Below, piece after piece: positions 8,690 to 14,274 of a stretch of 14,274 bases of DNA. The translations under genes and the position numbers were made by a program. Source of the stretch: an uncultured Chlorobiota bacterium (GTDB lineage Bacteria > Bacteroidota > Bacteroidia > Bacteroidales > JAADGE01); NCBI GenBank assembly GCA_947311125.1, contig CAMZKI010000253.1:1-14274 (forward strand), given 5' to 3'. The notes below the pieces were generated by a model, which saw only the letters and a list, made by a program, of their open reading frames with translations, had not been told where the DNA came from and did not search any database. Position 1 is the stretch's first letter; every line of letters begins with the position of its first letter.

Positions 8690-9607
8690 TTAATTATTCT
8701 CGTTTACTGCTTTTATAAAAATGTCGTGCATACTTGGAATAAGTTCGTTAAATGAAACTATTTCACCGAATTCAACCATACGTTTTAATAAATCATTTGG
8801 TTTCAGCTGATTGAGCAACTTTACTTTTAATACGGAAGTTCTGTTTTTTTTGATATTTTCAAGTATCTCATAATCAGCCGTTAAGCTTGCATCAAATTTA
8901 TTGAAGTTTCCTTTAAAAACAATTTCGAAAATACTTGATTTGTATTCGTTTTTGATATCCGAAACTTTGCCGTCCAATATCTTTTTTGATTTGTTGATTA
9001 GGGCTATATTATCGCAAATTTCTTCAACAGAAGCCATATTATGCGTTGAAAAAATAACCGATGCCCCTTTTTCTTTCAGAGTAAGAATTTCATTTTTTAG
9101 AATATCGGTATTAATAGGGTCGAAACCGCTGAACGGCTCATCAAAAATCAATAATTTCGGTTCGTGAACAACCGTTATGATAAACTGCACTTTTTGTTGC
9201 ATCCCTTTTGACAATTCCTCCACTTTTTTGTCCCACCACGACAGTATGTCAAACTTTTGAAACCACGTTTTTAGTTTTGTCTTTGCATCGGTTTTGCTCA
9301 TTCCTTTCAGTTGTGCAAAATACATTGCCTGCTCGCCTACTTTCATTTTTTTATACAGCCCTCTTTCTTCCGGAAGGTATCCGATATTTTTAATATGCTC
9401 GGGTTTTAGTTTTTCTCCGAATAAAAAAACTTCGCCTTCGTCGGGTGCCGTAATTTGGTTTATGATACGGATTAAAGTCGTTTTTCCGGCTCCGTTGGGT
9501 CCCAATAATCCGAATATACTGCCTTCATCAACTTTAATGTTAACTTTGGACAAAGCCCGGTGATTGTCAAATTGTTTAACGATGTTATGTGTTTCTATAA
9601 TTTCCAT
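8690..9607 (-). CDS. ABC transporter ATP-binding protein (NatA-like)
   Basis: This 305-residue cytoplasmic ATPase probably powers the adjacent permease. Visible motifs are Walker A GPNGAGKT (36-43), the ABC signature LSKGM (132-136), Walker B LLIFDEPFSGFDP (from 152) and the H-loop STHN (H189). The Q-loop region reads GYLPEERGLY, with glutamate where most ABC proteins have glutamine; this variant is common in the NatA-like group. Residues from about 215 form a C-terminal extension of the DUF4162 type found in NatA/CcmA-like ATPases. It is the first gene of the three-gene minus-strand operon and has a candidate promoter and a palindrome upstream. Substrate unknown. Confidence 0.94.
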   Translation of the reverse strand: MEIIETHNIVKQFDNHRALSKVNIKVDEGSIFGLLGPNGAGKTTLIRIINQITAPDEGEVFLFGEKLKPEHIKNIGYLPEERGLYKKMKVGEQAMYFAQLKGMSKTDAKTKLKTWFQKFDILSWWDKKVEELSKGMQQKVQFIITVVHEPKLLIFDEPFSGFDPINTDILKNEILTLKEKGASVIFSTHNMASVEEICDNIALINKSKKILDGKVSDIKNEYKSSIFEIVFKGNFNKFDASLTADYEILENIKKNRTSVLKVKLLNQLKPNDLLKRMVEFGEIVSFNELIPSMHDIFIKAVNENN

Positions 9608-9639
9608 ATTCGGCTTTTTTATAAGTATATGCGAGTTTG

Positions 9640-9647
9640 CAAAATTA
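9640..9647 (-). promoter_or_regulatory. Putative -7 promoter element of the ABC-transporter/U32 operon
   Basis: The minus strand reads TAATTTTG, an exact TAnnTTTG match, 33 bases upstream of the ATPase ATG. At the -33 distance the sequence is CTGTTT, not TTG, and it is part of a 16-base palindrome. Transcription would begin around 9632. Confidence 0.45.
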
Positions 9648-9660
9648 AAATTTTTGAATT

Positions 9661-9676
9661 ATAAACAGCTGTTTAT
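9661..9676. repeat. 16-base perfect palindrome, candidate operator
   Basis: ATAAACAGCTGTTTAT is perfectly self-complementary. It sits in the divergent intergenic region and covers the expected -33 zone of the putative ABC-operon promoter, the usual place for a dimeric repressor site. It is about 52 bases upstream of the TTG of the divergent promoter, so it could also affect that one. The binding protein is unknown and no regulator gene is adjacent. Confidence 0.4.
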
Positions 9677-9727
9677 TTTATTTGAACGGTTATTTTCCGG
9701 TGATATTTTCAAAAAATAAAGCACTTC

Positions 9728-9755
9728 TTGATTTTGGCAAAATTGCTTACCTTTG
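9728..9755 (+). promoter_or_regulatory. Bacteroidota-type promoter of the LURP-one-like gene
   Basis: TTG at 9728-9730, a 17-base spacer and TACCTTTG at 9748-9755 fit the TTG-N17-23-TAnnTTTG consensus. Transcription would start near 9762, giving a leader of about 30 bases before the ATG at 9791. Confidence 0.65.
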
Positions 9756-9790
9756 TTTTTTAATTTTACTCACTCAAAGATTATAAAGAA

Positions 9791-10387
9791 ATGGAACAAC
9801 TAAATTATCCTTTAAAATTTACATTCAGAATAGGAACACTTGCTAATGATTTTACGGCAAAAGACGCAAATGACAGAACAGTAGCTTATGTAAGACAAAA
9901 ACTTTTTAAATTAAAAGAGAAAGTAATTGTTTATTCCGATGAGAAAAAGACATCTGAAAGGTTTATTATACAAGCAAATAAATGGCTGGATTTTAATACC
10001 GCATACAGTTTTACGGCTTCCGACGGAACCAATATCGGTAAAGTTGCTCGTAAAGGTTGGAAGTCGTTATGGAAAGCAAAATACGAATTGTATGATGAAA
10101 TCGACAGACAAGATTTGGTTATCGAAGAAGAAAATCCGTTTGCAAAAGTTATGGATGCCATGTTTTCGGAAATACCGGTTTTATGTATGCTTACGGGTTA
10201 TGTCTTTAATCCGAAATATACAGTAAAACGCCCCGACGGAACCCTTGTTGCACGAGTAGCCAAAGAAAAATCGTTTTTCGGAAGGCGATTTTCAATTGAA
10301 AAACTTGCTGAATTTGAAGCGGGCGAAGAAACTCGTATTTTACTCGGAAGTATGATGATGTTATTGCTTGAAAGAAGAAGGGGGTAA
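9791..10387 (+). CDS. LURP-one-related / scramblase-like protein
   Basis: This 198-residue cytoplasmic protein has no signal peptide or convincing transmembrane helix. The pattern resembles the LURP-one-related/phospholipid-scramblase (LOR, PF04525/PF03803) superfamily, a twelve-stranded barrel around a buried helix: repeated short strands, 'DANDRTVAYVRQKLFKLKEK' near residues 24-43, then 'DGTNIGKVARKGWKSLWKAKYE' in two parts at about 77-98, and 'RPDGTLVARVAKEKSFF' at about 147-163. Bacterial members are known but have no established activity, and lipid binding is only inferred from scramblases. It is a single-gene unit between its own promoter and a strong terminator, divergent from the ABC operon. 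The assignment rests on strand pattern and conserved turns, so it is moderately secure. Confidence 0.72.
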   Translation: MEQLNYPLKFTFRIGTLANDFTAKDANDRTVAYVRQKLFKLKEKVIVYSDEKKTSERFIIQANKWLDFNTAYSFTASDGTNIGKVARKGWKSLWKAKYELYDEIDRQDLVIEEENPFAKVMDAMFSEIPVLCMLTGYVFNPKYTVKRPDGTLVARVAKEKSFFGRRFSIEKLAEFEAGEETRILLGSMMMLLLERRRG

Positions 10388-10412
10388 ATCTTATTTAAGG
10401 GAATGAAACAGC

Positions 10413-10442
10413 AGAGATACTTTTACCAAGTATCTCTTTTTT
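10413..10442 (+). terminator. Intrinsic terminator after the LURP-one-like gene
   Basis: A perfect 10-base stem, AGAGATACTT (10413-10422) with AAGTATCTCT (10428-10437), encloses a 5-base loop. Five T residues follow (10438-10442), then further T-rich sequence. It lies 25 bases past the stop codon and separates this gene from the helicase promoter. Confidence 0.85.
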
Positions 10443-10471
10443 AGTTTTTATTTCAGATTGTCATAAATAAA

Positions 10472-10501
10472 TTGCATTAGCACAAAAAAATAGTAACTTT
10501 G
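10472..10501 (+). promoter_or_regulatory. Bacteroidota-type promoter of the DEAD-box helicase gene
   Basis: TTG at 10472-10474, a 19-base spacer and TAACTTTG at 10494-10501 match the consensus exactly. The predicted start near 10508 leaves a leader of roughly 115 bases, longer than the 28-33 bases implied for the other promoters in this window. The rest of the 10443-10622 gap is AT-rich and contains no gene. Confidence 0.72.
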
Positions 10502-10622
10502 CTGAATTATTCCGAAAATCAGTTCATTACTCAATATTTTGTTTCGTAATTTTCAGAATTTGTATAAAATGCTTAATCGTAAGTTTTTTATGCGTATAAT
10601 TTATTTATTTTAAAAAATATTA

Positions 10623-12311
10623 ATGCAAACATTTGAAGAGACGGGAATTAACCCGCAAATTATAAAAGCCGTATCGGAACTCGGCTTTGAAAATCCCACA
10701 CCGGTTCAACAATTAACGATTCCGTATTTATTGGGAAAAAAGAAAGATTTAGTTGCTGTCGCACAAACCGGAACAGGAAAAACAGCCGCTTTTTCACTGC
10801 CTATTTTAAATCAAATTGATTTAGAAATCGGCAAAACACAAGCTCTTATTCTTTCGCCGACGAGAGAGTTATGTGTGCAAATCAGTAATGATATTAAAAA
10901 TTATTCAAAATATTTGAAAAATATCAGAATTGCAACGGTTTACGGAGGTGCAAGTGCCGACAAACAAATTGCCGAACTTAATAAAGGTTGCCAAATTGTT
11001 GTGGGAACACCCGGACGTATTTTAGATTTAAAAAAGCGAAAAAAATTAAAAATTAATAACATTAGTTACCTTGTTTTAGATGAGGCAGATGAAATGCTTG
11101 ATATGGGATTTAAAGACGATTTGGATGCCATATTGGAATCAACTCCTGAAGAAAAGCAAACTTTGCTGTTTTCGGCAACCATGCCTCCCGAAATTTCTAA
11201 GATAGCCAAAAAATATATGCACGATGCTGATGAAATTTCAGTCGGTGAACGAAATATCGGTGCAGAAAACGTTAATCACCAATATTACCTTTCAAAAGCC
11301 AGAGACAGATTTAAAGTGCTAAAACGTATTTTAGATTCGCATCCGAAAATATACGGTATTGTTTTTTGTCGAACACGGAGAGACACAAAAGAAATTGCCG
11401 ATAAACTTATCGAAAACGGTTATAATGCCGAAGCACTTCACGGGGACTTGTCGCAGGCACAAAGAGATTATGTGATGAGCCGGTTCAGAAGCAGGCATTT
11501 GCAAATTCTCGTTGCAACGGATGTTGCGGCAAGAGGCTTGGATGTAAATGACTTAAGCCATGTTATTAATTACAATGTACCGGAAGACCCGAAAACTTAT
11601 ATTCACAGAAGCGGAAGAACCGGAAGAGCCGGAAGAACTGGAACTTCTGTGTCTTTAATTCACTCAAAAGAATTATTCAGGTTAAGAGATGTTGAAAAAA
11701 AACTCGGCAAAAAAATTATCAGAAAATCAATTCCGAGCGGACAGGAAATATGCGAACGACAACTGTTTAACTTAATTGATAAAATTGAGAAAATTAAAGT
11801 TGACGAGGCTCAAATTGAACCGTTTATGGATATTATATATAAAAAATTAAGTTGGCTTACGCGTGAAGAATTAATTAAGCATTTTGTTTCGGCAGAGTTT
11901 AACAGGTTTTTGTCTTACTACAAAGATGCTCCGGACTTGAATATTTCCGAAAATGTTAATGATTCGGAAGGCAAAAGAAAAGACAGAAAAAACAGAAGCG
12001 ATAAAGAATTTTCACGTTTTTTTATAAACATAGGATCCAAAAAGAAACTTTCACCTGCAAAACTGATAGGCTTAATTAACGATCAGACTCAAATGCGGGA
12101 TATAAATATAGGGAAAATAGATATTCTTGACAGCTTTTCTTTTTTTGAAGTTGAAACTAAATATGAAGACAGTATTTTAGAAGCATTTAAAGGTTGTAAG
12201 TATAAAGGAATGAATGTTTTGGCAGAGCTGTCAAAAGAGAAAAAACCGTCTTCCGGTCAGCGGTCGGGAAAAAAGAATTATTCGAAGAAAAAAAGAAGAA
12301 AGAAAAAATAA
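10623..12311 (+). CDS. DEAD-box ATP-dependent RNA helicase with DbpA-type RNA-binding domain
   Basis: This 562-residue RNA-unwinding ATPase resembles DeaD/CsdA. All core motifs are present: Q motif (GFENPTPVQQ, 21-30), motif I AQTGTGKT (47-54), Ia PTREL, Ib TPGR, II DEAD (153-156), III SAT (184-186), IV IVFCRT, V ATDVAARGLDV (298-308) and VI HRSGRTGRAGRTG (328-340). After a connecting region, residues about 465-537 (RFFINIGSKKKLSPAKLIGL and onward) fit the DbpA RNA-recognition fold (PF03880). A lysine/arginine-rich tail (538-562) ends the protein. Such helicases act in ribosome assembly and mRNA turnover, especially in the cold. DbpA itself recognises 23S rRNA, but overall length and tail fit the DeaD group better, so I give no symbol. 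It has its own promoter and lies upstream of rlmH in the same direction. Confidence 0.95.
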   Translation: MQTFEETGINPQIIKAVSELGFENPTPVQQLTIPYLLGKKKDLVAVAQTGTGKTAAFSLPILNQIDLEIGKTQALILSPTRELCVQISNDIKNYSKYLKNIRIATVYGGASADKQIAELNKGCQIVVGTPGRILDLKKRKKLKINNISYLVLDEADEMLDMGFKDDLDAILESTPEEKQTLLFSATMPPEISKIAKKYMHDADEISVGERNIGAENVNHQYYLSKARDRFKVLKRILDSHPKIYGIVFCRTRRDTKEIADKLIENGYNAEALHGDLSQAQRDYVMSRFRSRHLQILVATDVAARGLDVNDLSHVINYNVPEDPKTYIHRSGRTGRAGRTGTSVSLIHSKELFRLRDVEKKLGKKIIRKSIPSGQEICERQLFNLIDKIEKIKVDEAQIEPFMDIIYKKLSWLTREELIKHFVSAEFNRFLSYYKDAPDLNISENVNDSEGKRKDRKNRSDKEFSRFFINIGSKKKLSPAKLIGLINDQTQMRDINIGKIDILDSFSFFEVETKYEDSILEAFKGCKYKGMNVLAELSKEKKPSSGQRSGKKNYSKKKRRKKK

Positions 12312-12340
12312 AATAATAAAGTTTTAACGGGAATACGGGT

Positions 12341-12422
12341 AAAAAACGGTGTCAGAAACGTATTTTATTCGTTTTTTTATAATCAAAAACTAAAAAAATC
12401 ATTAAATTGCGTTTTTGATTAT
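12341..12422. repeat. Two adjacent AT-rich inverted repeats between the helicase gene and rlmH
   Basis: Within the 126-base gap, AAAAAACG (12341-12348) pairs with CGTTTTTT (12370-12377). A second, longer pair, ATAATCAAAAAC (12379-12390) with GTTTTTGATTAT (12411-12422), surrounds a 20-base loop. The second ends 15 bases before the rlmH ATG. They may form a weak terminator for the helicase transcript or a leader structure for rlmH. No TAnnTTTG promoter is visible in the gap, so rlmH may be transcribed by read-through. Confidence 0.4.
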
Positions 12423-12437
12423 TTATTAATTTAATTA

Positions 12438-12911
12438 ATGAAACTATCGCTGTATTTTACAGGAAAAACATCTTTCGACTATCTTGAAAAAGGTATTTCA
12501 GAATACGAAAAAAGAATAAAAAGGTATATCAATTTTAAAATTAAAATTATAAAAGACGTAAAAACCGGAAAAAATATGCCGGTAAAAATCGTTAAACAAA
12601 AAGAAGGCGAACAAATTCTGAAACAGTTAAAAACGGATGATTATCTTATTTTGCTTGATGAAAAAGGCAGACAGTATACATCTCGGGAATTTGCGAAACT
12701 TATTGATAATAAGATTAGCACGGGAACCAAGCATTTAGTTTTTTTAATCGGCGGCGCATTCGGGTTTTCGGAAGATATTTACAAAAGAGCAAACGATAAA
12801 CTGTCATTGTCAAAAATGACATTTTCACACCAACCCGTAAGACTGCTGTTTGCTGAACAAATCTACAGAGCATTTACAATCATAAAAAGAGAGCCTTATC
12901 ACAATGATTAG
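12438..12911 (+). CDS. rlmH: 23S rRNA (pseudouridine-1915-N3)-methyltransferase RlmH
   Basis: This 157-residue SPOUT-class methyltransferase uses S-adenosylmethionine to methylate pseudouridine 1915 in helix 69 of 23S rRNA on assembled ribosomes. Length fits the family (about 155-160). The SAM-binding trefoil knot shows LVFLIGGAFGFS (100-111). The C-terminal signature H-Q-P-V-R-L-L (131-137), EQIYRA (140-145) and REPYH (151-155) is the RlmH hallmark. The start ATG follows an AT-rich leader without a Shine-Dalgarno sequence. Its last eight bases overlap the start of the next gene (ATGATTAG), so the two are likely co-translated. High confidence. Confidence 0.97.
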   Translation: MKLSLYFTGKTSFDYLEKGISEYEKRIKRYINFKIKIIKDVKTGKNMPVKIVKQKEGEQILKQLKTDDYLILLDEKGRQYTSREFAKLIDNKISTGTKHLVFLIGGAFGFSEDIYKRANDKLSLSKMTFSHQPVRLLFAEQIYRAFTIIKREPYHND

Positions 12912-13059
12912 AAAATACAGGCATATTATTCTCTTTTTTGCGGCAGTTGTTTTCTTTACTTTGTCATATTTTTCTTATAAATATTTCGAAAGAGCATCAC
13001 AGTATGTCCTTGACACAAATAAAATTGAAAAAAAATACAAGAAAATGATACAGAGTTGA
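12904..13059 (+). CDS. N-terminal part of a membrane sensor (histidine-kinase-like), frame broken after residue 44
   Basis: Read as given, this is a 51-residue protein: a basic start (MIRKYRH), one hydrophobic helix at about 7-27, then a charged helix ending in TGA. It overlaps rlmH by eight bases. The charged helix stops abruptly, whereas the frame one base back continues it smoothly. Adding one A to the A8 tract at 13028-13035 gives NKIEKKIQENDTELINTLQY, an uninterrupted coiled coil leading into the next segment. I therefore read this as the signal anchor and first part of one gene together with the following entry, not as a separate small protein. The break may be a sequencing error in a homopolymer, a real mutation, or slippage at the A tract. 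Confidence 0.7.
   Translation: MIRKYRHIILFFAAVVFFTLSYFSYKYFERASQYVLDTNKIEKKYKKMIQS
13028..13035 (+). other. A8 homopolymer at the frame break of the sensor gene
   Basis: Eight consecutive A residues follow TTG at 13025-13027. Upstream coding uses one frame and downstream coding uses the frame one base back. One additional A, or a -1 slip here, joins the two without losing coiled-coil character. This is the only long A run within the short stretch (13029-13059) where both frames are open. Confidence 0.6.
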
Positions 13060-14168
13060 TAAATACACTTCAATATTACAAAAAACAACTGAAAGAAAAA
13101 GCAAATATCCTTAAAAGCAGAAACTCTCCATTTTACTTCAGCACGCTTAAAACAACATATAAAAAGAATTTTACGGTTCTGATTTACGAAAACGACACTT
13201 TAAAATTTTGGACTGATAATTCCTTCCCGGCACCTTTCCTTTTTTCAGAATCAAATTTTGAAGACAAAGAAGTTGTAAATGCTCCGAACGGCTGGTACAG
13301 GCTGAAAATTATCAGAACAAATGATTTTGAAATCACGGGACTGTACCGTATTAAAAAAAATTTCTTTTATGAAAATAAATATCTCAGAAGCAGCTTTACC
13401 ATAGGTTTAAATCTGCCGTCATCAGTAGTTGTCTCCACTTCACCTATTTCTATAGGAAAAAATATAAAAGATTCCGGCGGAAACTATTTATTCTCTCTTA
13501 TACCCTCAAACAATATAATAAACAACAACACTGATTATAACATTCCGTTTTTCCTGTTTGTTATTTCTCTTATACTTTTATTGTCGGCAACTGCCGAACT
13601 GCTGAAAAAAACATATAAAAATTACCTCTTTCCGAGTATTTTATGGCTGTCGGTTTTTATTCTGTTTTATTTTATTTTAAAACTTGATCTTCCGCCGTTT
13701 CTAAGCGGAGGAGAATTTTATTCCGGCGAAATTTATTCAGGAAGTTTCCCGTTCGGCAATATTGCCGATATAATTATAGTGTCTGTTTTTTATGTATTCA
13801 CAGTTGCTAATTTATTCAATATAATACCGCTCGAAAGTATTTTTGAAAAAATATCCGAAAAACGACCGTTGTTTTTATATTTCCTTTTTATCGCAGCTTT
13901 ATTTGCGGCAGCACTATTGCTTGTCGATACGTCAAGCTTACTTAAAGACATAATATTAAACTCGAAAATACAATTTGACATAAGAAAGATTATTAATCCG
14001 GATATTAATTTTGCTGCTGTATTGGTATCAACCTCTGCACTTTATCTCTCTGTATTTTATTTTGCAGATTCAATTATTCGCTTGTCTTTAAAATTAATTT
14101 CTTTTCTGAAGCTGTTTGTTTTAATTGTTTTTACAACAGCATTACTCTTTGTATTTTCTTACAATTAA
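13029..14168 (+). CDS. Main part of a multi-span membrane sensor, probable histidine kinase lacking its kinase domain here (3' end unreliable)
   Basis: The frame opens at 13029; a TTG at 13056 is the first conventional start, but no ATG fits. This supports entry from the preceding fragment. From the TTG: a coiled coil (1-20), then a probable extracytoplasmic domain (about 21-160) with FTVLIYENDTLKFWTDN, a pattern I associate with periplasmic domains of Bacteroidota sensor kinases. Six hydrophobic helices follow at about 163-182, 190-209, 236-256, 271-291, 316-336 and 348-367. No kinase core is reached, so the kinase assignment is inference. The stop at 14166-14168 lies past the fold-back junction near 14152. 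The minus strand of the final 122 bases continues the protein with FDLIFFGFHFYEILFFGV and a further helix ending RKY. Residues SYN before the stop are therefore probably not real, and the gene is truncated by the window end. Confidence 0.68.
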   Translation, partial: KKIQENDTELINTLQYYKKQLKEKANILKSRNSPFYFSTLKTTYKKNFTVLIYENDTLKFWTDNSFPAPFLFSESNFEDKEVVNAPNGWYRLKIIRTNDFEITGLYRIKKNFFYENKYLRSSFTIGLNLPSSVVVSTSPISIGKNIKDSGGNYLFSLIPSNNIINNNTDYNIPFFLFVISLILLLSATAELLKKTYKNYLFPSILWLSVFILFYFILKLDLPPFLSGGEFYSGEIYSGSFPFGNIADIIIVSVFYVFTVANLFNIIPLESIFEKISEKRPLFLYFLFIAALFAAALLLVDTSSLLKDIILNSKIQFDIRKIINPDINFAAVLVSTSALYLSVFYFADSIIRLSLKLISFLKLFVLIVFTTALLFVFSYN

Positions 14169-14274
14169 TATTATAAGAACAATTACCCCGAAAAATAAAA
14201 TTTCGTAAAAATGAAATCCGAAAAAAATTAAGTCGAAAACAAAGAGTAATGCTGTTGTAAAAACAATTAAAACA
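14117..14274. repeat. 36-base perfect inverted repeat ending exactly at the window edge (probable fold-back join)
   Basis: Bases 14117-14152 are the exact reverse complement of 14239-14274, separated by 86 bases. The left arm codes for LIVFTTALLFV in the sensor gene. On the minus strand the right arm codes the same residues in the same frame, and the frame stays open through the 86-base spacer (14273 down to a stop at 14142-14144). The spacer therefore looks like the true downstream coding sequence in reverse orientation, as in an inverted chimera from amplification or assembly. Confidence 0.85.

Noticed and set aside
14117..14274. Invertible DNA switch or intrinsic terminator for the inverted repeat at the right end
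   Set aside because: The arms code for conserved membrane-helix residues, the 86-base spacer reads through in frame on the minus strand, and no recombinase gene or terminator T-tail is present. A fold-back join explains all of this better, though spanning reads would be needed to exclude a switch.

Overview
The window looks like chromosomal DNA from a low-GC member of the Bacteroidota. The evidence is the promoter type (a TTG element about 17-19 bases upstream of TAnnTTTG), the absence of clear Shine-Dalgarno sequences, a DUF5916/CBM9 outer-membrane-type protein, a NatA/NatB-type ABC exporter and a LytS-type kinase. Nothing resembles a phage, an insertion sequence, CRISPR or a tRNA. Most of the window is core or housekeeping genes, and no complete undescribed system is visible.

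Layout. Positions 160-1248 (-) encode a LytS/YehU-type sensor histidine kinase. Positions 1482-4112 (+) encode a large secreted CBM9 + DUF5916 protein. It converges, with an 8-base gap, on an NtrC-type response regulator at 4121-5287 (-) that has its own clear promoter but no DNA-binding C-terminus. From 9607 down to 5370 (-) lies a compact operon: ABC ATPase, ABC permease, then an RlhA-like U32 protein whose ATG touches the permease stop codon. Divergent from it, 9791-10387 (+) encodes a LURP-one/scramblase-like protein that ends at a good intrinsic terminator. Next come a DEAD-box RNA helicase with a DbpA-type RNA-binding domain (10623-12311, own promoter and a leader of about 115 bases), then rlmH (12438-12911). 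The start of a multi-membrane-span, histidine-kinase-like sensor gene overlaps the end of rlmH.

Three genes concern ribosomal RNA or RNA structure: the RlhA-like protein (23S C2501 hydroxylation family), RlmH (23S pseudouridine-1915 methylation) and the DEAD-box helicase. Three others are signalling genes: two sensors and one regulator. None of the signalling genes sits beside an evident partner inside the window.

The right end needs care. The last gene is split by a one-base shift at an A8 tract (13028-13035). The final bases fold back on themselves: 14117-14152 is repeated, perfectly inverted, at 14239-14274. Read on the minus strand, the final 122 bases continue the same membrane protein in frame, so the plus-strand stop at 14166-14168 is probably a product of an inverted join and not the real C-terminus.
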